Source: Chitinophaga pinensis (GTDB lineage Bacteria; Bacteroidota; Bacteroidia; UKL13-3). Taken from it: a stretch of DNA of 64,000 nt. Of the stretch, positions 8,675 to 17,420 are shown piece by piece (position 1 is the first letter of the stretch; the number at the start of each line of letters is the position of its first letter). The notes under the pieces are model-generated. The model made no database searches. It worked only from the letters and a program-made list of their open reading frames with translations, and was not told the origin of the DNA. Position numbers and translations under genes: made by a program. The DNA lies in assembly GCA_945860865.1 (NCBI GenBank), contig CAMARW010000007.1, forward strand, positions 79,915 to 143,914, read 5' to 3'.

Positions 8675-9648
8675 GCTTTTTTGTTTTCTATTTTTAGTTC
8701 TGTTTTTGTAAACACTAAGATGGCAATAAAAATTTGCAATCCAACTGTTAAACTACCCAATGTTAAATGTATACTTTGAAACTCGCCCGGAAAACCAAGG
8801 TTTGCCAGCACTGCTCCAGTTAATGCTTGGGTACACATTAACAGTATTAAAGCCAACGAGGCTTTGTATAGGATGGAGTTTCTCAGATACAATTTCTTAA
8901 ATACGATAATCATAAAAGCTGTTGTTAATAAATTTAACCAACTCCAACTTCTATGCACCAAAAAAGTATTACCCGCGTTTTCTGTCCACAACCACCTATT
9001 GTCTATTCTTCCAGCAATTTCATCTATTACTTCCCTTACCTGTGTGCCAGTTACCGTTTGAACCAAGGCAATAAATAAGGATAAAGCGATTAGATATTTT
9101 AAATTAGGGTAGGCTTTTACTTGTTCAATTTTAAACTCTTGGCTCGCAGTTGCAGTGTATATTAACAAACCAACAATTACCAATGCTATTAACATGTGAA
9201 TGGTAATCATATAAGTTGCTAAGTCAGTTGATACTACAATAGACCCTATCCAACCTTGAAAGCCAACCAAGATAAAAGCTAAAAAACTTAGCCAAAAAAT
9301 CTTTTTGTTATTACTTTTAAGATAAGGATAAGCAAATACCACCGTTAAAAACACCAAAAAACCAATTACAACGCCTATTAATCGGTTGTAATATTCTGTC
9401 CATGTTTTAAACGAATCAAAGTCGGCTATTTCTTTTCCAGCAACGGCAAACTTGGTTTTATAATCTGCAGGTAGCTCGCTAATATCTGAGGGTGGTATCC
9501 ATTGTCCAAAGCATTTTGGCCAATCCGGACAACCCATTCCGCTTCCCGTACTGCGTACTAATCCACCTATAAAAATGAGAAAGAACACTGCTGCAATGGT
9601 AGCTATCCCAAAGCGTCTAAACCGAATTTGTTTTTTTAATTGAATCAC
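8671..9648 (-). CDS. ctaA: Heme A synthase
   Basis: A 325-residue protein with eight predicted helices. It has the G-G-L-V-R-S-T-G-S-G-M-G-C-P-D-W-P-K-C-F-G start typical of COX15/CtaA, and histidines in equivalent helices of both halves (N-R-L-I-G, I-H-M-L, H-R-S-W-S-W-L-N, H-L-T-L-G-S). It oxidises the C8 methyl of heme O to a formyl group, giving heme A. The cysteine pair (C40 and C46) near the first loop is present. It overlaps ctaB by four bases. A 51-base gap holding a perfect palindrome separates it from subunit I. Confidence 0.94.
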   Translation of the reverse strand: MIQLKKQIRFRRFGIATIAAVFFLIFIGGLVRSTGSGMGCPDWPKCFGQWIPPSDISELPADYKTKFAVAGKEIADFDSFKTWTEYYNRLIGVVIGFLVFLTVVFAYPYLKSNNKKIFWLSFLAFILVGFQGWIGSIVVSTDLATYMITIHMLIALVIVGLLIYTATASQEFKIEQVKAYPNLKYLIALSLFIALVQTVTGTQVREVIDEIAGRIDNRWLWTENAGNTFLVHRSWSWLNLLTTAFMIIVFKKLYLRNSILYKASLALILLMCTQALTGAVLANLGFPGEFQSIHLTLGSLTVGLQIFIAILVFTKTELKIENKKA

Positions 9649-9660
9649 AATTTTTTATTA

Positions 9661-9693
9661 GGCTGAACCTAAAAATTATTTTTAGGTTCAGCC
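9661..9693. repeat. Long perfect inverted repeat between coxA and ctaA
   Basis: Bases 9661-9676 are the exact reverse complement of 9678-9693, so the 33 bases form a 16-bp hairpin or cruciform. It begins GGCTGAACC and ends GGTTCAGCC, a 9-mer that recurs elsewhere in the window. It lies in the 51-base gap after the subunit I stop. No T-run follows the stem on either strand, so it is not a clear intrinsic terminator. It may attenuate or stabilise the polycistronic message. Confidence 0.85.
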
Positions 9694-9699
9694 ATTTAA

Positions 9700-11544
9700 T
9701 TAAGCCATTACGGGTTCTTGAACCGATTTTTTGCTCGGCTCAGGCAAACCTACAGCTTCTTCCATTGGGTCTATTTGACCAGCATCTGGAATATTCTGTG
9801 GAATGAAATCTTCTTCAGCACCTGGCTTGCTATAATCATAAGCCCAACGGTATACATGTGGAATCTCTCCAGGCCAGTTTCCATGCAAATGCTCTACAGG
9901 GGCTGTCCACTCTAAAGTGGTAGAATTCCATGGATTTTGCGGGGCTCTTTTGCCTTTGTAAATACTTATAAAGAAGTTAGCTAAGAATATTAATTGAGCA
10001 GCACCACCTAATATAGCGGCGATTGTAATAAACTGGTTCATATCAACAAATACGTTAAATTGATCGTAAGCAGTGTTTGCGTAATACCTACGCGGAACGC
10101 CAGCTAAGCCCATAAAGTGCATTGGAAAAAACACACAATATGCAGATACGATAGTTAACCAAAAATGAACATGTCCGGCAGTTTCGTTCATCATTCTTCC
10201 AAATAATTTTGGATACCAATGGTAAATTCCACTTAGCATACCAAAAATGGCTGCGCTACCCATTACCAAATGGAAGTGAGCCACTACAAAATAAGTATCA
10301 TGTAAGTTTATATCTAGAGCGGCATTTCCTAAATAAATACCTGTTAATCCTCCAGAGATAAAGAATGATACCAATCCAATGGCAAACATCATTGCAGGCG
10401 TTAAATGTAAATTACCTTTCCATAAAGTAGCTAAGTAGTTAAAAGTTTTAACCGCAGATGGAACTGCAATAATCAAAGTACCCAACATAAATACTGAGCC
10501 TAAGAATGGATTCATACCTGTAATAAACATGTGGTGACCCCAAACGATGAATGATAAAATACCAATGGCTAAAATTGAACCAATCATCGCACGGTATCCA
10601 AAAATTGGCTTACGAGAATTGGTTGCAATTACCTCAGAGGTAATACCTAAAGCCGGTAATAAAATAATGTATACCTCTGGGTGACCTAAGAACCAGAATA
10701 AATGCTGGAATAGGATAGGAGAACCACCTGTTCTTTCTATACCACCTGCAAATTCTGCCACAATTTCTGAAAGGTAAAAAGATGTTCCAAAGCTACGGTC
10801 GAAAACCAATAACAATGAGCCTCCTAATAATACTGGGAAAGATAATAATCCTAATATAGCTGTTACAAAAAACGCCCAAATGGTAAGAGGTAAACGAGTC
10901 ATCTTCATACCTTTTGTACGCATATTTAAAACAGTAGCAATATAATTAATACCACCTAACAAGGCAGAGGCAATAAAAAGGATCATAGCTGCTAACCAGA
11001 GTGTCATACCTGTACCCGAACCCGGAATAGCACTTGGCAAAGCAGATAAAGGAGGATAAACCGTCCAACCTGCTGAAGCTGGTCCGCCATCTACAAATAA
11101 TGAAGATAACAATACTACAGATGAAGCAAAAAAGAACCAGTATGATAACATATTCATAAAAGGAGATGCCATGTCTCTTGCTCCAATTTGAAGTGGAATA
11201 AGTAGGTTAGAAAACGTTCCGCTTAATCCTGCCGTTAATACATAAAATACCATGATTGTTCCATGTATGGTAATTAAGGCTAGGTAGAAATTAGGATCTA
11301 ATTTTCCGTCTTTAGCCCAATGACCTAAAACACCTTCTAAAAAAGGAAATTTCATATCTGGATAAGCCAATTGTAAACGGAAGATTAAGGACATAATCAT
11401 ACCAATGGTTCCCATAATAATTCCAGTTATCAAGAATTGGCGGGCAATCATTTTGTGGTCCATGCTAAAAACATACTTCGAAAAGAAGTTGTCTTCGTGG
11501 TGTTCATGCTCTTCGTGATTGTGTGTCAAGTTGTGATCGCTCAT
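9700..11544 (-). CDS. ctaD: Cytochrome c oxidase subunit I (aa3-type, A1 family)
   Basis: A 614-residue protein with 12 core helices. The catalytic centre is complete: G-H-P-E-V-Y holds the CuB histidine, the proton-channel glutamate and the cross-linked tyrosine. G-H-H gives the other CuB ligands, and H-D-T-Y-F-V-V-A-H-F-H supplies the heme a3 and heme a ligands. The E in HPEVY places it in the A1 class. It reduces O2 to water and pumps protons across the inner membrane. The N-terminus is histidine-rich (H-N-H-E-E-H-E-H-H) and the C-terminus has a hydrophilic tail. It follows subunit II by 35 bases. Confidence 0.97.
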   Translation of the reverse strand: MSDHNLTHNHEEHEHHEDNFFSKYVFSMDHKMIARQFLITGIIMGTIGMIMSLIFRLQLAYPDMKFPFLEGVLGHWAKDGKLDPNFYLALITIHGTIMVFYVLTAGLSGTFSNLLIPLQIGARDMASPFMNMLSYWFFFASSVVLLSSLFVDGGPASAGWTVYPPLSALPSAIPGSGTGMTLWLAAMILFIASALLGGINYIATVLNMRTKGMKMTRLPLTIWAFFVTAILGLLSFPVLLGGSLLLVFDRSFGTSFYLSEIVAEFAGGIERTGGSPILFQHLFWFLGHPEVYIILLPALGITSEVIATNSRKPIFGYRAMIGSILAIGILSFIVWGHHMFITGMNPFLGSVFMLGTLIIAVPSAVKTFNYLATLWKGNLHLTPAMMFAIGLVSFFISGGLTGIYLGNAALDINLHDTYFVVAHFHLVMGSAAIFGMLSGIYHWYPKLFGRMMNETAGHVHFWLTIVSAYCVFFPMHFMGLAGVPRRYYANTAYDQFNVFVDMNQFITIAAILGGAAQLIFLANFFISIYKGKRAPQNPWNSTTLEWTAPVEHLHGNWPGEIPHVYRWAYDYSKPGAEEDFIPQNIPDAGQIDPMEEAVGLPEPSKKSVQEPVMA

Positions 11545-11579
11545 ATACTTTTTTTATATTTTATTTTACGATTTTAAAA

Positions 11580-13022
11580 TTAGTTTAAGGCTACAGCTGA
11601 AGCGTTTGCTGTTTTTTTGTTAACCAATACTTTTTGGGTTTTCATCCATTTTTTGTAATCTTCTTTGGTATGAACAACCACTTTCATTTTCATTCTATAA
11701 TGGGCTCCACCACAAATTTTATTACACAATAAAACGTAATCAAATTCAGGTTTATTCATTTTAGTTCTCATTTCTGCAGTGGTTACAGTAGGTTTAAAAG
11801 CAAATCTAGTTGGTAAACCTGGCACCACGTTCATTTGTACACGGAAATGTGGTAAGTAAGCACTATGAATTACGTCTTTAGCACGGAATGCAAAATCAAC
11901 AGGCTGATTTACCTCTAAATGCAATTCATTCGTAATTACATCATCATGTGCATTCACATCATTTGTATCAACTCCTAGCGCGTTTACTTTGCCAACCTCG
12001 CGGAAGTTGTGTGAACCTAATTTATTATCAGCACCAGCATAACGAGCATTCCAGCCAAATTGGTAAGCATAGATTTCAATGTTTCTAGCTTTTTCATTTT
12101 TGTTATCCATCATTTCGTCCCAGGTTAATAAACCACGAACAACTAAAATTGTTAAAACAATCGCAGGAATAACTGTCCACAATAATTCTATTTTATGATT
12201 ATCTGGATAATATAAAGCTTTACGTTTGCCGTCTGATTTGTATTTGTATCCGTACCAAAATAACAATACTTGGGTGATAACAAATACGATACCTGTTATG
12301 ATAAGGGTTACCATGAACATACTATCGTACTCAGCACCATGTTCTGATGCGGAACCAGAACTAAATACTGTATGCTTGCTATGTGCCCAAAATTCCCATG
12401 CTGTGGCACCTAATCCAATAATTAGAAAAGCCAACAATAAGATAGAATTTGTTTTATTCCAATTAACAACTGGTTTTCCTTGGATATCACCAATTCTTCC
12501 TAAAATTTTAGAAACGGTAGCGATAATTAATGTTAATACAATTGCTATAATGAATAATAACCAATTGATGGCACTGTCCCAATCTGTTGAAGCAGCTGAT
12601 GCTGTGGCTCCTGCCGTTGGTGCAGGCACGGCAACTCCTGCTGTAGCGGTAACAGCCGGGGTTTCGCTTTCAGCTTTGATATAAGCCAATAACGACTTAA
12701 TTTCGTTATCGCTTAGGTTTTCAAATGAGGTCATCATTGCCTCATTATTTTCTTTATATACTTGAACGGCAACAGGATCTCCACTTTTAACTAAAGCCTG
12801 AGAATTCTTAATCCACTTAATTAACCAAGCTTCTTCTCTGCGTTTGTGAACATCTTTTAAAGCTGGACCAACAACTTTCTCGTTGATAGCATGACAAGCG
12901 GTACAATTTGCGTTGTAAAGCGTTTTTCCTTCTTCTGCACTTTGAGCCGAAAGCTTCAAAGTGAAAGTAAAAGCGATTGCTACAAGCAAGGTAAATTTAG
13001 ATAACAGTTTGACAATCTTCAT
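11580..13022 (-). CDS. ctaC: Cytochrome c oxidase subunit II with N-terminal cytochrome c domain
   Basis: A 480-residue fusion. A signal peptide (to about residue 26) is followed by a class I cytochrome c domain with heme motif C40-T-A-C43-H44 and likely axial Met at 96/97. An Ala-rich linker leads to two subunit II membrane helices (about 150-172 and 190-210) and a periplasmic cupredoxin domain. The CuA ligands C433-N-K-I-C437-G-G-A-H441-Y-R-M444 are all present. The usual glutamate of the CxE motif is Lys here. In the classic caa3 oxidases the cytochrome c domain is at the C-terminus; here it is at the front. The fused heme probably feeds electrons to CuA. This is the first gene of the oxidase run. 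Confidence 0.95.
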   Translation of the reverse strand: MKIVKLLSKFTLLVAIAFTFTLKLSAQSAEEGKTLYNANCTACHAINEKVVGPALKDVHKRREEAWLIKWIKNSQALVKSGDPVAVQVYKENNEAMMTSFENLSDNEIKSLLAYIKAESETPAVTATAGVAVPAPTAGATASAASTDWDSAINWLLFIIAIVLTLIIATVSKILGRIGDIQGKPVVNWNKTNSILLLAFLIIGLGATAWEFWAHSKHTVFSSGSASEHGAEYDSMFMVTLIITGIVFVITQVLLFWYGYKYKSDGKRKALYYPDNHKIELLWTVIPAIVLTILVVRGLLTWDEMMDNKNEKARNIEIYAYQFGWNARYAGADNKLGSHNFREVGKVNALGVDTNDVNAHDDVITNELHLEVNQPVDFAFRAKDVIHSAYLPHFRVQMNVVPGLPTRFAFKPTVTTAEMRTKMNKPEFDYVLLCNKICGGAHYRMKMKVVVHTKEDYKKWMKTQKVLVNKKTANASAVALN

Positions 13023-13185
13023 TTTTTGTTAACTTTTTATGATTACTTTTTTGTTAAAATGCGGTGCAATATAGTTAAAGAAAATTTTTAAAAAGAAGGA
13101 ATTTCCTAACATGAAAAAAAATTACACAAGTGCTTTGAAAATCAAGCCCAACAGTAGTTAAAAATGTTTGAAAAATTTTATAATT

Positions 13186-14385
13186 TTACTTTTCCGACTT
13201 CATTGGAGTCTTATAAATGGTAGGCTTATCTAAACTTTTTGCTGCCTTATTTTGTGGTTGATTTGTTTGTGGCAAATTTTGTGGATTTAATAAGCTTTTA
13301 AATTTTATTGAATCTTGCCTATTGAGCGTTCTAACTTCCATTATACTGTCTAATGCAAATTGCATTTTATTCTTAGTTGGAATCTCTTTTAATTTAAGTG
13401 GTTTTATACCGCTAGGTATTAATCTTGCTCCATATTTGTTTCCCTCTTTTAATTTGGGTCCTATTAAGATTTGAGCGTTATCCTTCGTAAAAGCAATGTC
13501 TTTAATATATAAATCAGGCATTTTGTGTGTGTAAAGCATATTTCCAGAGGCAACTTCCCATACTTTTACTGTTCCATCATTGGCACCTGTTACACAATAT
13601 TTACTATCGTCTGTAAAATTAACGGCTGTTACTTTCCAACTTTCAGCCTGCAATACATGCATTTGTTTCCAGTTTTTTAAGTCCCATATTCTGGCTGTTC
13701 TATCATTAGCACCGCTTATTAAATATTGACCATTAGCGCTAATTGCCAAAGCACTTACCATATCAGTATGGCCATCTAATGTTCTTAATGTTTTACCGCT
13801 AACCAATGCTAACAATTTAATTTGTTTATCGCTATTGGCAACAAACAAATTGGCCGGACTAGGAGATTTAACGATACTGTTGATTGTACTACCTGTTTCA
13901 TACATTTTAATAGGTTTCTTATTGGCAATATCCCAAATAATTAGCTTTCCCTCTTTGTCTCCGCTAAAAATATATTTCCCAGCTTTATCAAAAGTAATAG
14001 TGTGAATGGCAGTTGCATGTCGTTTATTAGCATCTTGTTGGAAAGAAATTAATCTGAATAAAGAATCATATACAAACAGGTTCATATCAGTTCCACCACT
14101 AGCAAATAGATTTCCTTGAAGGTTGTATGATATACAATTGATAGGTGCGCTGTGGTTAGTTAGTTTTTGAACCAAATTATATGGGCTGTCTGCCATATAG
14201 ATTAGAACTTCATTATTCCATCCAGCTGCCGCTTGTCTTTTTATTTTTGCCGGACTTACCGCTATGGAATTGATGTCGTTATTTGCACCAACAAGCACAA
14301 TGGGTTCTATGAAGTTGCTATCAACTTGAGCCATTAATGGCTTAAGTATAAGAGAAACAAGACATAGCATGATAATTTTTTTCAT
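13186..14385 (-). CDS. Exported WD40-repeat protein
   Basis: A 399-residue protein with a signal peptide (M-K-K to L-M-A-Q, about 20 residues) and about six to seven WD40 blades between residues 25 and 310. The clearest is G-H-T-D-M-V-S-A-L-A-I-S with S-G-A-N-D-R-T-A-R-I-W-D-L; others read T-G-A-N-D-G-T-V-K-V-W-E-V and S-G-D-K-E-G-K-L-I-I-W-D-I. The last 80 residues are polar and lack repeats. WD40 propellers are protein-binding scaffolds, and the partner is unknown. A TAnnTTTG box sits directly upstream of the ATG (14390-14397), so it is likely transcribed on its own. Nothing ties it to the oxidase genes downstream. Confidence 0.85.
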   Translation of the reverse strand: MKKIIMLCLVSLILKPLMAQVDSNFIEPIVLVGANNDINSIAVSPAKIKRQAAAGWNNEVLIYMADSPYNLVQKLTNHSAPINCISYNLQGNLFASGGTDMNLFVYDSLFRLISFQQDANKRHATAIHTITFDKAGKYIFSGDKEGKLIIWDIANKKPIKMYETGSTINSIVKSPSPANLFVANSDKQIKLLALVSGKTLRTLDGHTDMVSALAISANGQYLISGANDRTARIWDLKNWKQMHVLQAESWKVTAVNFTDDSKYCVTGANDGTVKVWEVASGNMLYTHKMPDLYIKDIAFTKDNAQILIGPKLKEGNKYGARLIPSGIKPLKLKEIPTKNKMQFALDSIMEVRTLNRQDSIKFKSLLNPQNLPQTNQPQNKAAKSLDKPTIYKTPMKSEK

Positions 14386-14389
14386 AAAT

Positions 14390-14397
14390 CAAATGTA
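14390..14397 (-). promoter_or_regulatory. Bacteroidota -7 promoter box (TACATTTG) for the WD40 gene
   Basis: On the minus strand the sequence reads TACATTTG, an exact match to the TAnnTTTG -7 element of Bacteroidota sigma-A promoters. Only four bases lie between it and the ATG at 14385, so transcription would start at or very near the start codon (leaderless or nearly so). No clear -33 TTTG is seen at the right distance. Confidence 0.4.
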
Positions 14398-14417
14398 TAT
14401 TTATATTTAAAATTTTA

Positions 14418-14714
14418 TTAAATAAAGAATTTAAATAACACAATTACAAGTCCGTACAAAAAGGTTGCTAGTATAATTCCTCTTCCTGTAGGGTATTTAT
14501 CGTATTGAATGAAGAGGTAAAATAAGCCTAAATTAATTACACAACATAAACTTAAAAGTGGTGAAAGTAGTTTTTGTTTAACAGATAAATCAATGAAATC
14601 TGCCAAACTACTTGCATTGTAATTCACTAAATAAAAACCGATAATTCCTATGGTAGGTCCTAATAAACCCAATAAGAATCCCAAAAATATATTGTCTTTC
14701 CAATTAGTTTCCAT
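14418..14714 (-). CDS. Small membrane protein of unknown function
   Basis: A 98-residue protein with three hydrophobic segments (about 9-27, 45-65 and 73-96) separated by short polar loops. I do not recognise a family. Its ATG at 14714 lies inside the end of surE (11-base overlap), so it is probably translated with surE; a TTG at 14720 is a less likely start. Similar small three-helix proteins are found beside surE in other Bacteroidota, but that is recollection and not tested here. Confidence 0.6.
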   Translation of the reverse strand: METNWKDNIFLGFLLGLLGPTIGIIGFYLVNYNASSLADFIDLSVKQKLLSPLLSLCCVINLGLFYLFIQYDKYPTGRGIILATFLYGLVIVLFKFFI

Positions 14715-15483
14715 GTTCAATATTCCATTGGTTTATAAGTCCTATCGAATTGTGGGCTGTTAAATCAAAATGCACAGGCACAATAGAGGCATATCCGTTG
14801 GCCAATGCCCATTCATCGGTATCGTTACCTTTATCATAATTTACAAACTTGCCGGTAAGCCAATAATATTTTTTGCCATTAGGGTCTAATCGTTCATCAA
14901 AATCTTCTTCCCACTTGGCTAAGGCTTGTCTGCAAACTTTGGTTCCATTAAAATTTTCTAAACTTATTTTAGGGATGTTTACATTTAGAAGTACACCAAT
15001 AGGTAATCCATTTGCTAAAATATTTTCAGCTACAGACCTTGCAATTTTGGCAGCCAAATTAAAGTCGGCGTCATAAGAAAAATCGCACAAGCTAAAGCCT
15101 GCCGAGGGAATTCCCTCAATGCCGCCTTCCATGGCAGCGCTCATGGTTCCGCTATACAATATATTTATAGAACTGTTTGATCCGTGGTTAATGCCCGATA
15201 AAAGTAAATCGGGTTTTCTATGTAAAACTTTATCAACTGCCAACTTTACGCAATCTGCTGGGGTGCCACTGCATTGGTAAGCTTGTATTTCTCCATATAA
15301 ATCTGTTTTTTGAAGCCGCAATGGTTTGCTAATGGTAACGGCATGTCCCATAGCACTTTGAGGGCTATCTGGGGCAACTACCACAATTTCTCCCAAACCT
15401 TTTACGGCCTGAACCAAAGCTTTAATGCCTGGTGCAGATATCCCATCGTCGTTGCAAATTAATATAAGTGGCTTTTGATTCAT
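14704..15483 (-). CDS. surE: 5'/3'-nucleotidase SurE
   Basis: A 259-residue protein with the SurE metal-site motif N11-D12-D13-G at the N-terminus, a second motif V-A-P-D-S-P-Q-S-A-M-G-H, and S-G-I-N-H-G-S-N with Y-S-G-T-M-S-A-A-M-E-G. These are the metal and phosphate ligands of the survival-protein family. It dephosphorylates nucleoside 5'- and 3'-monophosphates in the cytoplasm. Length is normal. It runs into the small membrane protein gene. A promoter could not be placed in the 51-base gap to dnaB. Confidence 0.95.
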   Translation of the reverse strand: MNQKPLILICNDDGISAPGIKALVQAVKGLGEIVVVAPDSPQSAMGHAVTISKPLRLQKTDLYGEIQAYQCSGTPADCVKLAVDKVLHRKPDLLLSGINHGSNSSINILYSGTMSAAMEGGIEGIPSAGFSLCDFSYDADFNLAAKIARSVAENILANGLPIGVLLNVNIPKISLENFNGTKVCRQALAKWEEDFDERLDPNGKKYYWLTGKFVNYDKGNDTDEWALANGYASIVPVHFDLTAHNSIGLINQWNIEHGN

Positions 15484-15534
15484 TTATGCCTACGAAACTA
15501 CATTAATTTTAGATTTAGAAAAAAATAAATTCTG

Positions 15535-17079
15535 CTAGAAAGGAGCAGGATTAAATCCTTCATGCGATTCATCCTCTTCATTGAGGCGAGAACTGATAGT
15601 TATGAAGCCCGGACTGTCTACCATAAGGTCATTATTGTTCTGAGCATAAGAGTCTTCCATTAAATCTGTGAACTTGGTAAATTCATTGATAAACCTCAAA
15701 CGAATATTTTCGATAGCTCCGTGTCGGTTTTTAGCAATCATTATTTCTGCTTGGCCAATGGTTGGTTGGCCATCTTCCCATTCGTTTAATTGATAATATT
15801 CTGGACGGTAAATAAACATTACCATATCGGCATCTTGCTCAATAGATCCAGATTCACGTAAATCGGAAAGCATTGGGCGATTACTTGAAGAAGATCTGCG
15901 CTCTGTCATACGACTCAGCTGCGACAAGGCAATTACAGGAACATCTAATTCTTTGGCTAGTGCTTTTAATGAGCGAGAGATATAACTTACTTCCTGCTCG
16001 CGGTTTCCATTTTTAGCATTGGCTTCGTCGCCACGCATCAGCTGAAGGTAATCTATCAATACCATTTGGATATTGCTTTGTTGTTTTAACCTTCTGCATT
16101 TGGCTCTCAACTCAAAAACAGATAAAGCAGGCGTGTCATCAATAAAAATGGGAGCCTCACTTAAACGCGAAATTTTGGAGTTTAGCTGCGCCCATTCATA
16201 ATCTTTAAGTTCTCCAGTTCTTAATTTGTGGCCTTGTATTTCTGCTTCAGAACTAATCATCCTGCTCACCATCTGCTTGTTTCCCATCTCCAGCGAGAAA
16301 ATGGCCACACCTCTTGGCGACTCTCCTTCACCCAAACTTTCTAGTGAGGCATTTCTAGCAACGCTCAAGGCAAAGGCCGTTTTACCCATACCCGGACGAG
16401 CAGCTACAATAATTAAATCTGATTTTTGAAATCCTGAAGTAATGCGATCTAATTTATTAAAGCCAGAGGGCACCCCTGTAAACTTACCTGTTTTGTGTTT
16501 TAAATCTTCAATGTCTTTTAAAGCGTCTCTGATAACCTTATTCAAGGATTGCATAGACTTTTTAATATTTCCTTGAGAAAGTTCAAAAAGCTTTTTCTCT
16601 GCACTATCTAGTAGGTCAAAAGCATCATTGCTATCTTCAAACGCGTCGGTTTGTATTTCACCCGAAATGCGAATCAGTTCACGCTGCAAAAACTTTTCAG
16701 AAATGATGCGAGCATGGTACTCAATATTGGCAGCAGAAGCAATTCTATTGGTAAGTTGCGTAATGTAAAACGCTCCACCTACTAAATCTAGCTTGCCCTT
16801 TTTCTTTAAATCTGCCGTTACGGTTAAAATATCTATTGGTTCGGCATTAGAAGATAAATCTTTTATGGTTTGATAAATTACACCATGTACATCTTTGTAG
16901 AAACTTTGCGGCATTAAAATTTCACCTATCAAAGTTATGGCATGCTTTTCTATCATTAAAGCACCCAAAACAGCCTCTTCTAACTCTATGGCTTGAGGCG
17001 GTAATTTACTGCCTTCTGCCAAAATGTTGCTTCCGTATGTTGTTTTTTTCTTCCGTTGAAATCCCTTTTCTTCCTGCAT
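15535..17079 (-). CDS. dnaB: Replicative DNA helicase DnaB
   Basis: A 514-residue protein from the ATG at 17079; a TTG start at 17127 would add 16 residues with no likeness to DnaB. The N-terminal helical domain (about 30-130, with P-P-Q-A-I-E-L-E-E-A-V-L-G-A-L) binds primase. The C-terminal RecA-type domain has Walker A (A-R-P-G-M-G-K-T), Walker B ending in D-Y-L-Q-L-M, and S-Q-L-S-R-x-x-E-x-R. There is no intein. It unwinds DNA at the replication fork as a hexamer. It is transcribed away from holA across a 341-base intergenic region. Confidence 0.96.
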   Translation of the reverse strand: MQEEKGFQRKKKTTYGSNILAEGSKLPPQAIELEEAVLGALMIEKHAITLIGEILMPQSFYKDVHGVIYQTIKDLSSNAEPIDILTVTADLKKKGKLDLVGGAFYITQLTNRIASAANIEYHARIISEKFLQRELIRISGEIQTDAFEDSNDAFDLLDSAEKKLFELSQGNIKKSMQSLNKVIRDALKDIEDLKHKTGKFTGVPSGFNKLDRITSGFQKSDLIIVAARPGMGKTAFALSVARNASLESLGEGESPRGVAIFSLEMGNKQMVSRMISSEAEIQGHKLRTGELKDYEWAQLNSKISRLSEAPIFIDDTPALSVFELRAKCRRLKQQSNIQMVLIDYLQLMRGDEANAKNGNREQEVSYISRSLKALAKELDVPVIALSQLSRMTERRSSSSNRPMLSDLRESGSIEQDADMVMFIYRPEYYQLNEWEDGQPTIGQAEIMIAKNRHGAIENIRLRFINEFTKFTDLMEDSYAQNNNDLMVDSPGFITISSRLNEEDESHEGFNPAPF

Positions 17080-17420
17080 AATTCTTACATCAATCTTTCG
17101 AATAAAGAGAATTTTTATCGCATCCAACTATTGCAGCTTTCTTATTCACATTTAACTTTTTTCTGGGGAAAACATGTGTTAAGCGTGTGGATTATTATGG
17201 AAAATAATTGATAGATAGTGAGATACGATAAATAATTGCAGGGTTTAAATTGGGTTCAAGCATGTGTTTTCTAATTTTAAAAGCCCATATGCAACAAACC
17301 TTATTTTTTTATAAACATAATATGGGTGTAAATTAAATTGGTTAAGGTTTTAACCATTGTTTGTTTATTTTTGAAATATTGAGCCTATTACCTTTATTCG
17401 CCCTCATTAATGTTTTAGCT
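17080..17420. other. Divergent intergenic region between dnaB and holA
   Basis: 341 bases with no supported gene. It separates the minus-strand dnaB from the plus-strand holA and so must hold promoters for both. On the plus strand a TAnnTTTG box is present at 17366-17373. No equally good box was found for dnaB. I see no repeats or RNA structure of note. Confidence 0.5.
17366..17373 (+). promoter_or_regulatory. Bacteroidota -7 promoter box (TATTTTTG) for holA
   Basis: TATTTTTG matches TAnnTTTG exactly. It sits inside the 5' extension of the holA reading frame that begins with TTG at 17361, so that TTG is upstream of the likely transcription start. This is the main reason for placing the holA start at the GTG at 17421. 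No -33 TTTG at standard spacing. Confidence 0.45.

Noticed and set aside
12226..12684. 152-codon open frame on the plus strand inside subunit II
   Set aside because: It lies wholly opposite a strongly conserved gene and its product resembles no family; it is a shadow of that gene's codons.
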